Shown: in pieces, positions 9,555 to 19,037 of the stretch | Position numbering within the stretch: the stretch's first letter is position 1 | Layout: every line of letters starts with the position of its first letter | Assembly (NCBI GenBank): GCA_016285055.1 | Contig: JAEEPZ010000001.1 | Span: forward strand, 1-64,000 | Source: Prevotella sp. | GTDB lineage: Bacteria; Bacteroidota; Bacteroidia; Bacteroidales; Bacteroidaceae | Direction of reading: 5' to 3' | DNA length: 64,000 bases | Notes under the pieces: generated by a model | What the model saw: only the letters and a program-made list of their open reading frames with translations | Database searches by the model: none | What the model was told of the DNA's origin: nothing | Position numbers and translations under genes: made by a program

Positions 9555-11630
9555 ATGATTACCAAGATAAAGAAAACAGCGACATGGATGCTCTGCACAG
9601 CACTGTTCGCTATGAACTGCACAATGGTCACCAGCTGTAAGGAAGACATCGACGAGTCGAACCTCTACACATTCACAGGTGAGACCATCGAGGACTACCT
9701 CACCAACAGAAGCGAGAAATTCAGCAGCTTCAACTATATCCTGTCACGCATCGGCTACGACAAGATTCTTGCAGCATACGGCACCTACACATGCTTCGCA
9801 CCCACCAACGAGGCCGTTGACGAGTATCTTGACAGTCTCTACAACGACCCTGTCAACCTCGAGATTCCTCACAACGGCATGACGAAGCCGGGACTGGAAG
9901 GTCTCACGGACTCGCTCTGCGAGGACATAGCCCTCTTCCACCTGCTCAACACCAAGATTATGGGTGTAGACATGAGCGCTTCCAGGACGCTGAACACGTT
10001 GCTGGGACGCGACATCAACACCAGCATCGACCCTGAGACAGGTGCGATGCTGGTCAGCCGTGCCTCAACCATCACCAGCATGGACAACGAGCTGGAGAAC
10101 GGCGTGCTGCATGAGATAGACTGCGTCATCCGCCGCTCCAACATGCTGATAGCCGGTGAGCTGGAGAACCACCCAGAGGACTTCACCCTCTTCTCGCAGG
10201 CCATGAAGCTCACAGGTCTGGCCGACTCGCTGACTGAGGTGAAGTCTACCGACTTCGTCAAGGTGGGCAACCCCGACTTCTGGACACCGAAGGAGCGCAT
10301 GCTGGGTTACACCATCTTCGCTGAGAGCGACCAGGTGCTGGCCGAACACGGCATCACCAGCATCGAAGACCTCAAGGCCTACGCCGACAGTGTCTACGCC
10401 CACTGCGCCGACCAGGGCACAGGCTGGTACGACTATCCCCGCAACCATCACATCGAAGTGAGCACAGGCACCGACTACAAGAATCCGTGGAACACGCTGA
10501 GCATGTTCATGCGCTACCACATCCTTGAATGTAAGATTGCCTACGACATGCTGGTGCGCAAAGGTGTGGGCAACGAGACGAGCAAAATGCCCTACGTGGA
10601 ATACTACGAGACGATGCTGCCCTACACCATGCTGAAGATCAGCCGTGTGGGTGGCAAGGAACTGCTCAACCGCGTGGTGGCCAACAACTCGCTCACCGAC
10701 CAGATAGCAGACCTCGGCTCTGCCGCCATGCACACCGTGCTCTTCAACGGCATCGAGCTGCAGGGCACCAAGGCTCAGATACAGGCCCTCAACGGATACA
10801 TCCACCCCGTCAAGGAGATGCTGGCCTACGAGAAACGCGTGCCGCAGGGTGCCCTCAACGAGCGCATCCGCATCGACGACACTGCTCTCTTCGGCGAGAT
10901 GATGTCCACCAATCTCCGCGGCTGTACGGAAGACTGGGTGAAGGCACAGAACGGAGGCAAGGGCGGCACCAGTACCGACCGCCACAACGGCTGCGGATAC
11001 ATCCGCATCCCGCCCGGATTCTTCAAATACATGGCCATCTATAACGGCGACGACACACGTTTCCTCTACTTCCCGCACTATGGCGACGGCTGGAGCAACT
11101 ATCAGGGCGACGAGTTCAACTGCATGGGCAACTATGACTTCGCCTTCCGTCTGCCGCCCATGCCCGATGGCACCTACGAGCTGCGCATCGGCTACACCAC
11201 GGAGAATGAGCGTGGCATGTTGCAGTTCTATCTCGGCACCAGCTCTGACCTGTCAACGATGAAGGCTCTCGACATTCCCGTCGACATGCGTATCAAGCCC
11301 GCCAAGAACTCCAACGGCACACCCGACGTCATCACAGGCTGGTGCGACTGGGAGCTGTTTGAGGACAAGGGCATCGAAAGCGACGGCAACATGCGCAACC
11401 TCGGCTACATGCGCGGACCGCTCTCCTACAACTTCCAAGGCAAGGTGGCCCGCAGCCACAACCAGGACCTGCGACGCATCATCACCAAGCAGAAGTTCAA
11501 GCAGGGTGACTACTGGCTGCGCTGCAAGAGTGTGATTGACATGAAGAACGCTGAGTTCCACCTCGACTACATCGAGTTCTGCCCGGAGAATGTGTACAAC
11601 AACACACGCTACCTGGAAGACATGTACTAA
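9555..11630 (+). CDS. FAS1-domain lipoprotein with C-terminal beta-rich domain
   Basis: Predicted surface lipoprotein of 691 residues. The signal ends MVTSC and is followed by acidic KEDIDES. A FAS1 signature (YTCFAPTNEAVDEYL) is near the N-terminus and a weaker FAS1-like segment (YTIFAESDQVLAEHG) is in the middle. The last 160 residues (FAFRLPPMPDGTYELRIGY onward) look like a beta-sandwich, perhaps a carbohydrate-binding fold; that is inference from composition only. I chose the ATG at 9555 over a TTG four codons upstream. It lies between susD1 and a second FAS1 lipoprotein, in the same operon. Confidence 0.85.
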   Translation: MITKIKKTATWMLCTALFAMNCTMVTSCKEDIDESNLYTFTGETIEDYLTNRSEKFSSFNYILSRIGYDKILAAYGTYTCFAPTNEAVDEYLDSLYNDPVNLEIPHNGMTKPGLEGLTDSLCEDIALFHLLNTKIMGVDMSASRTLNTLLGRDINTSIDPETGAMLVSRASTITSMDNELENGVLHEIDCVIRRSNMLIAGELENHPEDFTLFSQAMKLTGLADSLTEVKSTDFVKVGNPDFWTPKERMLGYTIFAESDQVLAEHGITSIEDLKAYADSVYAHCADQGTGWYDYPRNHHIEVSTGTDYKNPWNTLSMFMRYHILECKIAYDMLVRKGVGNETSKMPYVEYYETMLPYTMLKISRVGGKELLNRVVANNSLTDQIADLGSAAMHTVLFNGIELQGTKAQIQALNGYIHPVKEMLAYEKRVPQGALNERIRIDDTALFGEMMSTNLRGCTEDWVKAQNGGKGGTSTDRHNGCGYIRIPPGFFKYMAIYNGDDTRFLYFPHYGDGWSNYQGDEFNCMGNYDFAFRLPPMPDGTYELRIGYTTENERGMLQFYLGTSSDLSTMKALDIPVDMRIKPAKNSNGTPDVITGWCDWELFEDKGIESDGNMRNLGYMRGPLSYNFQGKVARSHNQDLRRIITKQKFKQGDYWLRCKSVIDMKNAEFHLDYIEFCPENVYNNTRYLEDMY

Positions 11631-11644
11631 GAGGAAATGCAGAA

Positions 11645-11782
11645 ATTGAGAAAATGAGAAAATGAGAAATTATTTAATCATTAGAGATATGAAAACAACA
11701 ATTATAAACAACAGGACAAAGGGAATGACGAGTTTGAAGAAACTGGGATGCGCAGCATTTCTCATTTTCTCATTTTCTCAAT
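11645..11782 (+). repeat. 26-bp perfect inverted repeat linking the 5' region and signal peptide
   Basis: Arms 11645-11670 and 11757-11782 are perfect reverse complements over 26 nt (the right arm begins ATTTCTCATTTTCTCATT) with an 86-nt loop. The left arm lies just after the previous stop and contains an ATG; the right arm encodes the hydrophobic core of the next gene's signal peptide. A hairpin here would enclose the start codons at 11689 and 11725. Confidence 0.9.
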
Positions 11783-13449
11783 CTCTCATTTTCACGTCCT
11801 GCTCCGATTGGACTGACCACTACGAGGCCGACAGCACACTTCTGGAGACACAGAACCAGACGCTGTGGGAGAACATCGCCTCCACGAAGAACCTGTCGCA
11901 GTTTAAAGAACTGCTGCAGAGGACGGGCTACGACGCTGTGCTCAACAACACGCAGACCTACACGGTATGGGCTCCCGCCGACGGCACCTACGACTACGAG
12001 ACGCTGAAGGCCTTCAACAACAGCCGCCTGCTGCGCGAGTTCGTAGAGAATCATGTGGCACGCAACAGCTATCCTGCATCAGGACTGGTGGAGAAGAGCC
12101 TGTACACCGTCAACGAGAAACTCATGCACTTCAATGGCAACCGTCAGTACACCATTCAGAACGTAGACATTTCCAAGCCCAACGTGAACACCCACAACGG
12201 AATCCTTCACGTGCTGAACGGAAAGATACCCTTCGTGGCCAACATCTACGAGTCGCTGAACACCAACGACTATCCCATTGACTCCATTGCCAACTTCTAT
12301 CACAGTTTCGACGAGCGCAAGCTGAACGAGTACAAGAGTGTGCAAGGTCCTATTGTCGACGGTGCCATCACCTACCTCGACTCCATCTTCGACGAGCACA
12401 ACGACCTTTACTCCAAATATTTCGCCTACATCAACCGTGAGGACAGCAACTACACCATGCTGGTGCCCACCAACGAAGCCTGGACGAAAGCCAAGGAAAA
12501 AATCCTGCAGTATTATCAGTATGTGCCTTCCTTCGAATACATCGAGGAAATCAATGGCAATGACATGACAAAGACGACAGTCTCCATCCGCGACGTTGAC
12601 TCACTGACCGAGGCCACCGTCAACAACATGCTGGTGAATGACCTGTTCTACAACAACAACCTCTACGACAACAAGAAGCTGAAGACCTTGCAGACCGGTC
12701 AGACGCTTCGAGCCGACTCGCTCTACTCCACCCTCGGTACCAAGATTTACAGCGAGGACGCCGCCAGCCTGTTTGAGGGCGCCGTGCGTGACGACAAGAG
12801 CAACGGTGCCATGTGGATTACCGACAGCCTGCGCATGCAGCCCTGGAACACTTGGAACCCCGAGCTGGTGATTCAGGCTGAGGGCAATGTGATGGACGCC
12901 GTCAACGTCAGCGAGGCCAAGCGCGTCTATGTTGCCTCCGGTACACAGAATCCTGACATCAGCGGGCGCATCTCAAGAGACTCCTATCTTGACATGCCTC
13001 CCATTGCCAAGGGTGCCATACCCAGCGCGGTATTCAGTCTGCCGGGTGTGCGCAGCACCACCTACAGCATCTACATCGTTACTGTTCCTGCCAACATCCT
13101 CAGCAACTACTACGAGTCGAAGCCCTACAACTTCCGTGTCTCCTTAGGATATGCCGAGAAGACTGGCAAGAACAAGGACAAGGACAAGAAATGGTGCTTG
13201 CAGAACGAGTACACCAGCGACCCCACACGCGTCGACACCATCTATCTGGGCGACTTCACTTTCCCCATAGCTTACTTTGGAACGGGCAACACTTTCCCCT
13301 ACCTGCGTGTCGAGTGTTACATCAGGTCAGCGTTTATCGATGTCTACGACCCCAACATGCGCTTCGACTGCATCATCCTGCGCCCGAAGGAGCTTGACAC
13401 CTATCTGAAAGAGCATCCTGAGTACAAGTATGACCGGGGCAATTACTAA
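11689..13449 (+). CDS. FAS1-domain lipoprotein, third of the operon
   Basis: Predicted surface lipoprotein. From the ATG at 11689 (MKTTIINNRTKG) it has 586 residues; ATGs at 11662 and 11725 are also possible. The signal core AAFLIFSFSQSLIF leads to the lipobox FTSC and then SDWTDHYEAD. FAS1 signatures are TYTVWAPADGTYDYETL and YTMLVPTNEAWTKAKEKI. The C-terminal third (from about ELVIQAEGN) is beta-rich and ends DNA-encoded FDCIILRPKE, resembling the tail of the preceding gene product. The signal-peptide DNA is identical over 46 nt to that of susD2 (16894-16939) although the proteins are unrelated. Confidence 0.85.
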   Translation: MKTTIINNRTKGMTSLKKLGCAAFLIFSFSQSLIFTSCSDWTDHYEADSTLLETQNQTLWENIASTKNLSQFKELLQRTGYDAVLNNTQTYTVWAPADGTYDYETLKAFNNSRLLREFVENHVARNSYPASGLVEKSLYTVNEKLMHFNGNRQYTIQNVDISKPNVNTHNGILHVLNGKIPFVANIYESLNTNDYPIDSIANFYHSFDERKLNEYKSVQGPIVDGAITYLDSIFDEHNDLYSKYFAYINREDSNYTMLVPTNEAWTKAKEKILQYYQYVPSFEYIEEINGNDMTKTTVSIRDVDSLTEATVNNMLVNDLFYNNNLYDNKKLKTLQTGQTLRADSLYSTLGTKIYSEDAASLFEGAVRDDKSNGAMWITDSLRMQPWNTWNPELVIQAEGNVMDAVNVSEAKRVYVASGTQNPDISGRISRDSYLDMPPIAKGAIPSAVFSLPGVRSTTYSIYIVTVPANILSNYYESKPYNFRVSLGYAEKTGKNKDKDKKWCLQNEYTSDPTRVDTIYLGDFTFPIAYFGTGNTFPYLRVECYIRSAFIDVYDPNMRFDCIILRPKELDTYLKEHPEYKYDRGNY

Positions 13450-13482
13450 CCTGAAGATGAAACTGCTAAAGAGTAAACAGCT

Positions 13483-16400
13483 ATGAGACGATACAGCATC
13501 CTACTATTTTCCTTTCTGAATGTTTTCATGGTGACGTCAACGATGGCGCAAGACGACGATGACGTTGTGTACACCACCGAAGACGAAGCGGCTGCCGTGG
13601 TCAAGAAACCCGTGGTGAAGATGCCCACCTACCCCACGATGGAGGTGAAGGGCATCTGCGTCGACGCCGTGTCGAAGCAGCCGCTGCCCGGTGTGCTCAT
13701 CCAGGCGCTCGGCGATGCGAAGTACACCGCCATGACCGACGATGACGGCACCTTCACCATCAAGGTACCCACCTTTGCCACCTCACTCTATGTCCACTCG
13801 CCTGAGTTCCTCAGCCAGCAGGTAGGCATCGGCCGTGCCGACGCCCCCCTGCGCATCGAGATGCTCAGCGACAAGTTCCGCCCCATGTACGGCAAGACAA
13901 CACAAGTGGGCGCTACCACAACGGCAAAGATTGTGAACACCACATCGCAAACCATCGAGACCGACATCGAAGACGCGCTCGGAGCCGACGTGCGCTCAGT
14001 GACACGCTCCGGCGGCCCCGGCTATGGAGCATCCATGTTCATACGCGGTCTGAACTCGCTCAATGCCAATGCACAGCCTCTCTTCGTCATCGACGGCATC
14101 GTGCAGGACATCCAGCAGACACGTTCCACGCTGCACTATGGCGACTACACCAACCTGCTGTTGAACATCAACCCTGAGGACATTGAGCAGGTGACCGTAC
14201 TGAAGAACGCCACCGCGCTCTATGGCGCCAAAGGTGCCAACGGCGTGATACTCATCGAGACGAAGCGCGGCCACTCCATGGCTACCCGCATCGATGCCAA
14301 CGTCGGCGTGGGCGTCACCCTCGTGCCGAAGACACCCGACATGATGGACGCCGGACAGTATCGGCTCTATGCCACCGAGATGCTGGGCACCTTCCCCAAA
14401 ATCAACGACTTCACCGACCCGTTGACGTTCAAGTTCCTCATCGATGACCCGTCGAAATACTACTACACCAAGTTCCACAACAACACCGACTGGAAGGACG
14501 AGGTCTACCACACAGCCCTGAACCAGAACTACAACATCAATGTGCAGGGTGGCGACGACATCGGCATGTACAACCTCTCGCTGGGCTACACCGACGGACA
14601 AAGCACGGCCAAGAAGAACGGCTTCAACCGCCTGAACGTGCGCTTCAACACCGACATCAACATCATCTACAAGCTCACCACGCGCTTCGACATGTCGTTT
14701 GCCAAGATCAACCGCGACGTCTTCGACAACGGTGCACCGCAGGACCTCACCTCCGGCACCATCTCGTCGCCCACCTTCCTGGCACTCGCCAAGTCGCCGT
14801 TCCTCAACCCTTATACCTATAATAATATTACAGGTAAGCTGTCATCCACGATGTGCGAGGCCGACGACTTCCTCACGATGCTCGACCCCGACCTCACCCT
14901 TGGTAACCCGACAGCACTCTTAGCCAACGGTAACGACATCAACAAGAACCGCGTGGAGACGACCCATTTCAACGCCGTCATCGCACCACGCTATGAGTTC
15001 ACCCCCGACCTCTCGCTGACAGAGACGTTCAGCTACACACTGGACCGCGTGTCGCAGCGCTACTACCGTCCGAAGGGCGGCATGCCGACGTTCCTCATCG
15101 ACGGCATCGGCCGCGTGCAGAACATGGCCATGTCGATGTTCTCGAAAGAAACCTCCGTCGTCAGCGACACACGCCTGGAGTGGAAGAAGCAGCTGCGCGA
15201 GCACACCATCGACATCTACGGCGGCCTGCGCTTCACATCCTTCGCCTTCGACAACAACTCGCCGAAGGGACAGTATTCCTCTGCCGGCAACGACAAGATG
15301 CCGAACATCACCACGAAGATGGACTTTGTGGAGGCCACGGGTACCGATGACGAATGGCGCGGCCTCACCTGGTATGCCAATGCCGACTACAACTACCGCA
15401 ACCGTTACTTCGCACAGCTGTCAATGGCCATGGAGAGCAGCAGCCGTTTCGGCTCGGAAGCCGACGGCCTGAAGCTGGGCGACGTGCGTTGGGGTCTCTT
15501 CCCCAGCCTGCAGTTGGGATGGGCCGTCAGCAACGAGGCATGGTTCCCGCAGACCAAGGGCATCAACTACCTGCTGCTGAGGACGGGCTATGACATCAGC
15601 GGCAACGACGACATCAACAACTACGCCGCACGCACCTCATTCGGTGTCAGCAAATACCTGTGGCGCTCCACCGCTGCCATCCTCGACAACATCGGCAACG
15701 AGAGCATCACCTGGGAGCAGACCGGCAAGTTCAACATCGGCATGAAGGCCGCCCTGCTGAACAACCGCGTGGCTGTAGACTTCGACTACTTCTACCACCA
15801 CACCACCAACCTGCTCACGCTGAAGAGTTTCAACAACCCCATTGCCGGCATCAACAACTACTGGAGCAACGGCGGCTCGCTTGACAATCAGGGCTTCGAG
15901 CTCTCCGTCACCACCAAGCCTGTCGTGGCACGCAACCTCAGCCTCGAGGTAGGCGCCAGCCTGGGCCACTACACCAACAAGGTGAAGACGCTGCCCAACG
16001 ACGACCGCATCTACGTGAATGGCAAGCAGGATGCTCAGGGCTACACCTCCAGCATCTATGGCCAGGACAACATCGCCACCATCGTGGGCCTGCCCGTCGG
16101 CATGTTCTACGGCTACAAGACCGACGGTGTCTTAGCTGACGACCAGGAGGCCTCCACCGCCGGCAAGAACGGCTATCTCTACCTCACCGATGCCACGGGT
16201 GCACACCAGCAGTTCCGTGCAGGCGACATGCGCTTCATCGACATCAACGGCGACGGTGAGATCAGCCTGGCCGACAAGACCATCATCGGCAATCCCAACC
16301 CCGACATCTACGGCAACATCTTCGCCACGCTCAACTGGAAGCACCTCACGCTCCACGTAGGCTTCAACTACTCGCTGGGCAACGACATCTACAACTACCA

Positions 16401-16788
16401 GCGCTCGCTGCTGGAAGGCGGTTTCAATTTCTACAACCAGACCTCCGCCATGACCAACCGTTGGCGCGCCGAGGGACAGCACACGGACATACCACGCATC
16501 AGCTATCAGGATCCCATGGGCAACTCTCGCTTCAGCGACCGTTGGATTGAGGACGGCTCCTACCTGCGTCTGAAGACCGTGCGCCTCAACTATCAGGTGC
16601 CCGTCAACCTCAGCTGGCTCCAGGGCTTAGCCATCTGGGCCGAGGCCAACAACCTCGTCACCATCACCCGCTACTTGGGCAACGACCCCGAAATGTCTGT
16701 CGCCAACTCTGTCCTCTATCAGGGCATCGACGCTGGCAACGTAGCTCTTGGCCGCACCTTCACCATGGGTATGAGAATCAACCTCTAA
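13483..16788 (+). CDS. SusC/RagA-family TonB-linked outer-membrane transporter 2
   Basis: TonB-dependent importer of 1101 residues: signal peptide of about 23 residues ending STMAQ, an acidic spacer, a carboxypeptidase-regulatory-like domain (MEVKGICVDAVSKQPLPGVL), the plug (AQPLFVIDGIVQDI and VLKNATALYGAKGANGVI) and the barrel. It is clearly different in sequence from SusC 1, so the pair is not a recent tandem duplication. It is followed at once by its SusD. Confidence 0.95.
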   Translation: MRRYSILLFSFLNVFMVTSTMAQDDDDVVYTTEDEAAAVVKKPVVKMPTYPTMEVKGICVDAVSKQPLPGVLIQALGDAKYTAMTDDDGTFTIKVPTFATSLYVHSPEFLSQQVGIGRADAPLRIEMLSDKFRPMYGKTTQVGATTTAKIVNTTSQTIETDIEDALGADVRSVTRSGGPGYGASMFIRGLNSLNANAQPLFVIDGIVQDIQQTRSTLHYGDYTNLLLNINPEDIEQVTVLKNATALYGAKGANGVILIETKRGHSMATRIDANVGVGVTLVPKTPDMMDAGQYRLYATEMLGTFPKINDFTDPLTFKFLIDDPSKYYYTKFHNNTDWKDEVYHTALNQNYNINVQGGDDIGMYNLSLGYTDGQSTAKKNGFNRLNVRFNTDINIIYKLTTRFDMSFAKINRDVFDNGAPQDLTSGTISSPTFLALAKSPFLNPYTYNNITGKLSSTMCEADDFLTMLDPDLTLGNPTALLANGNDINKNRVETTHFNAVIAPRYEFTPDLSLTETFSYTLDRVSQRYYRPKGGMPTFLIDGIGRVQNMAMSMFSKETSVVSDTRLEWKKQLREHTIDIYGGLRFTSFAFDNNSPKGQYSSAGNDKMPNITTKMDFVEATGTDDEWRGLTWYANADYNYRNRYFAQLSMAMESSSRFGSEADGLKLGDVRWGLFPSLQLGWAVSNEAWFPQTKGINYLLLRTGYDISGNDDINNYAARTSFGVSKYLWRSTAAILDNIGNESITWEQTGKFNIGMKAALLNNRVAVDFDYFYHHTTNLLTLKSFNNPIAGINNYWSNGGSLDNQGFELSVTTKPVVARNLSLEVGASLGHYTNKVKTLPNDDRIYVNGKQDAQGYTSSIYGQDNIATIVGLPVGMFYGYKTDGVLADDQEASTAGKNGYLYLTDATGAHQQFRAGDMRFIDINGDGEISLADKTIIGNPNPDIYGNIFATLNWKHLTLHVGFNYSLGNDIYNYQRSLLEGGFNFYNQTSAMTNRWRAEGQHTDIPRISYQDPMGNSRFSDRWIEDGSYLRLKTVRLNYQVPVNLSWLQGLAIWAEANNLVTITRYLGNDPEMSVANSVLYQGIDAGNVALGRTFTMGMRINL

Positions 16789-16794
16789 GTTGAA

Positions 16795-16928
16795 ATTGAG
16801 AAATGTATATAATGAGATAATGAGAAATTATATAACAATGAAAAAGATGATTAATACAGAAATAATGAGTAGAAAGAAAATGAAGAGAGTGATATGCGCA
16901 GCATTTCTCATTTTCTCATTTTCTCAAT
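16795..16928 (+). repeat. Imperfect inverted repeat linking 5' region and susD2 signal peptide
   Basis: The right arm 16903-16928 is identical to the right arm at 11757-11782. The left arm 16795-16828 matches its complement in three blocks (ATTGAGAAA, AATGAGA, AATGAGAAAT) broken by short insertions. It is the eroded version of the perfect arrangement 5 kb upstream. Confidence 0.8.
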
Positions 16929-18778
16929 CTCTCATTTTCTTGACTTCCTGTTCCGACTTCTTTGAGACCGACTCCGACCGACAGATCTTCGACCCGGCAC
17001 TCGACCAGAAGACCGACTCCATGTTCTACACACTCGGCATCTTGAAGGGCGTGCAGATGGTGGCCGACCAGTATGTGATGACAGGCGAGATGCGCGGCGA
17101 CCTGGTGCAGACCAACCAGTACACCGAGAGCGACCTGCGCCGTCTGGCAGACTTCTCGGCCGATGTCACCAACAAGTACGACTCGGCCTACGCCTACTAC
17201 CGCATCATCAACAACTGCAATTACTACATTGCCCACCGCGACACCACCCTGCGCACCGGCAGCCGCCGCGTGGCCATTCCAGAGTATGCCGAGGCATTGG
17301 CAGTGCGGGCATGGGCCTACATGCAGCTGTGCAAGAACTACGGCTCAGTGCCTTTCTACACCGACCCGCTGACCAGCATCGGCGATGCTAACAAGCAGTT
17401 TGAGAAGAAAGACCTGCAGGGCATCAGCGCCGCCCTCATCCCTGAGCTGCTGAAGTTCAGCGGCATCACCGTCGACGGCGGCACGCCCGTGCCCAACTAT
17501 GGCAACATCTCGGCCGGCGTGCTCAACAGCAGCGACACAGGCAGTCCTACAGAGAAGACGGTCCGCTCGAAGAACATTATGATTCCCGTCGACGTCATCC
17601 TCGGCGACCTCTACCTCGAGACCCACCAGTATGAGCAGGCTGCCAAGCACTACTTCCAGTACATCGTCGACAACGAGCTGAGTTCCACCATGATCATGGC
17701 CAGCATCAGCAACGAGCAGATGACCTTCTATGAGGACATCATCCCCGAGGACTTACCCTTAATCAGTACCAGTCCATCGTGGAACTCCATTTTCAGTGGC
17801 GAGACCGACATCATCACCTACATTCCCCTGGCCACCAACCGTCTGCGCGGCGTCGTCACCGAGCTGCCCCGCTACTTCGGCTACGACTTCTACAGCACCA
17901 CCAGCGGCAATGCCAACAGCAGCGACCGCTTCCTCAAAGAGCGCCAGATAGATGCTTCACCGTCCTATCTCGCACTGGCCAACAGCCAGGACTACTATTA
18001 TGTCCCCTCAGGCAGCGACGAAGGTTCTGTTGACGTCAATTCCGTCAGCATCGGCGACTGCCGCCGCTACGCCACGATGAGGCAGATCACGCCCTCCTCG
18101 CGCGCTGACTCCGTCTTCTACGTCATGGTCAAATTCAACAGCGCCAACGTGCCCCTCTATCGCGTCTCCACCGTCTATCTGCGCTTAGCCGAGGCCATCA
18201 ACCGCATGGGCTATCCCGATGCTGCCTTCGCCATTCTCAAGGATGGCATCAACTACGATGGCGACGAAGAGCATCCCAACCGATACGTGGAGTATGGCGA
18301 CAGCACCGACCTGGAGAGCGGACGCTATATCAAGCAGACCACAGCCGCCATGCTGGCCACTACCCTGCCCTTCCTCACCGAAGAGAACCGCAACCTCTTC
18401 CAGCGCGGCTACGGCATCCACTCACGCGGCAGCAACAACACGCGCGGCAGGTCGCCTTACCAGTACAGCACCATCGTGGGCAAGAAGCTTGCTGATTTGA
18501 CGGACGCCTATAACCTCAACCCCGCCACCTTCACCCTGCAGGACACCATCAACGCGGTGGAAGACATCCTCTGCGACGAGATGGCACTCGAGCTGGCCTT
18601 CGAGGGCAACCGCTTCGGCGACCTCACACGTCTGGCACGCCACAAGAACCAGGCAGGTCTCTACGGTGCCAACTTCGGCAGCGAGTGGCTGGCACGCAAG
18701 CTGGAGTTCAAGAACCCTGTCAAGTCGCTACGCGAGGAGAAAAACTGGTATCTGCCCTTCAGCATAGAAGAGAAGTAA
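16838..18778 (+). CDS. SusD/RagB-family surface lipoprotein 2
   Basis: Partner of SusC 2; 646 residues from the ATG at 16838, with a shorter start at 16880 (MKRVICAAF) equally plausible. The signal core AAFLIFSFSQSLIF is followed by LTSC and SDFFETDSDRQIF. SusD features are EYAEALAVRAWAYMQLCKNYGSVPFYTDP and the C-terminal CDEMALELAFEGNRFGDLTRLARHKN. The ending WYLPFSIEE is typical. This is the last gene of the operon, followed by a terminator. Confidence 0.93.
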   Translation: MKKMINTEIMSRKKMKRVICAAFLIFSFSQSLIFLTSCSDFFETDSDRQIFDPALDQKTDSMFYTLGILKGVQMVADQYVMTGEMRGDLVQTNQYTESDLRRLADFSADVTNKYDSAYAYYRIINNCNYYIAHRDTTLRTGSRRVAIPEYAEALAVRAWAYMQLCKNYGSVPFYTDPLTSIGDANKQFEKKDLQGISAALIPELLKFSGITVDGGTPVPNYGNISAGVLNSSDTGSPTEKTVRSKNIMIPVDVILGDLYLETHQYEQAAKHYFQYIVDNELSSTMIMASISNEQMTFYEDIIPEDLPLISTSPSWNSIFSGETDIITYIPLATNRLRGVVTELPRYFGYDFYSTTSGNANSSDRFLKERQIDASPSYLALANSQDYYYVPSGSDEGSVDVNSVSIGDCRRYATMRQITPSSRADSVFYVMVKFNSANVPLYRVSTVYLRLAEAINRMGYPDAAFAILKDGINYDGDEEHPNRYVEYGDSTDLESGRYIKQTTAAMLATTLPFLTEENRNLFQRGYGIHSRGSNNTRGRSPYQYSTIVGKKLADLTDAYNLNPATFTLQDTINAVEDILCDEMALELAFEGNRFGDLTRLARHKNQAGLYGANFGSEWLARKLEFKNPVKSLREEKNWYLPFSIEEK

Positions 18779-18807
18779 CCCGACGGCCATAGCCATCAAC
18801 AACATCA

Positions 18808-18846
18808 TGCGTCCGCTGCCATTATTGACAGCGGACGCAGTGTTTT
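18808..18846 (+). terminator. Intrinsic terminator of the FAS1-SusCD operon
   Basis: An 11-bp perfect stem (TGCGTCCGCTG, 18808-18818, with 18829-18839), 10-nt loop, then a T-rich tail GTGTTTTTG. It sits 30 nt after susD2. Confidence 0.85.
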
Positions 18847-18945
18847 TGCAGACAGATGACCCCGCTCAGCCATCCATGACGACGCAAAAAAACACTTTCG
18901 CGCAATTTTTTTCTACAAAAAAGACTACGTTAAAAAACTTTTTAG

Positions 18946-18953
18946 TACCTTTG
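18946..18953 (+). promoter_or_regulatory. Putative -7 element upstream of corA
   Basis: TACCTTTG matches TAnnTTTG. It implies an mRNA starting near 18960 with a leader of about 160 nt before corA, much longer than elsewhere in this window. No -33 TTTG is visible at 20 bp. Confidence 0.6.
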
Positions 18954-18985
18954 CAAACGAATTATAAACCCAAAAGAAAATCATT

Positions 18986-19021
18986 ATGGACGACTACCCG
19001 GCGGACACTTTTAAACGTTGA
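18986..19021 (+). CDS. Putative leader peptide upstream of corA
   Basis: An 11-codon frame, ATG to TGA, encoding MDDYPADTFKR, starting about 25 nt after the likely transcription start. Acidic residues and a proline sit near the N-terminus (D2, D3, P5, D7). In Salmonella and E. coli, leader peptides such as mgtL (Glu, Pro and Asp rich at the start) sense low Mg2+ through ribosome instability. The position before an Mg2+ transporter makes the same logic plausible here, but no translation evidence exists and the frame is short enough to arise by chance. Confidence 0.45.
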   Translation: MDDYPADTFKR

Positions 19022-19037
19022 GGCGGGAGGACCATGC

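Noticed and set aside
10065..11078. 337-codon open frame opposite the FAS1 lipoprotein
   Set aside because: Antisense shadow; rich in H, V and A with no signal or family.
11645..11782. Insertion-sequence terminal inverted repeats
   Set aside because: The 26-bp arms enclose only 86 bp with start codons and part of the signal peptide; no transposase or target duplication.
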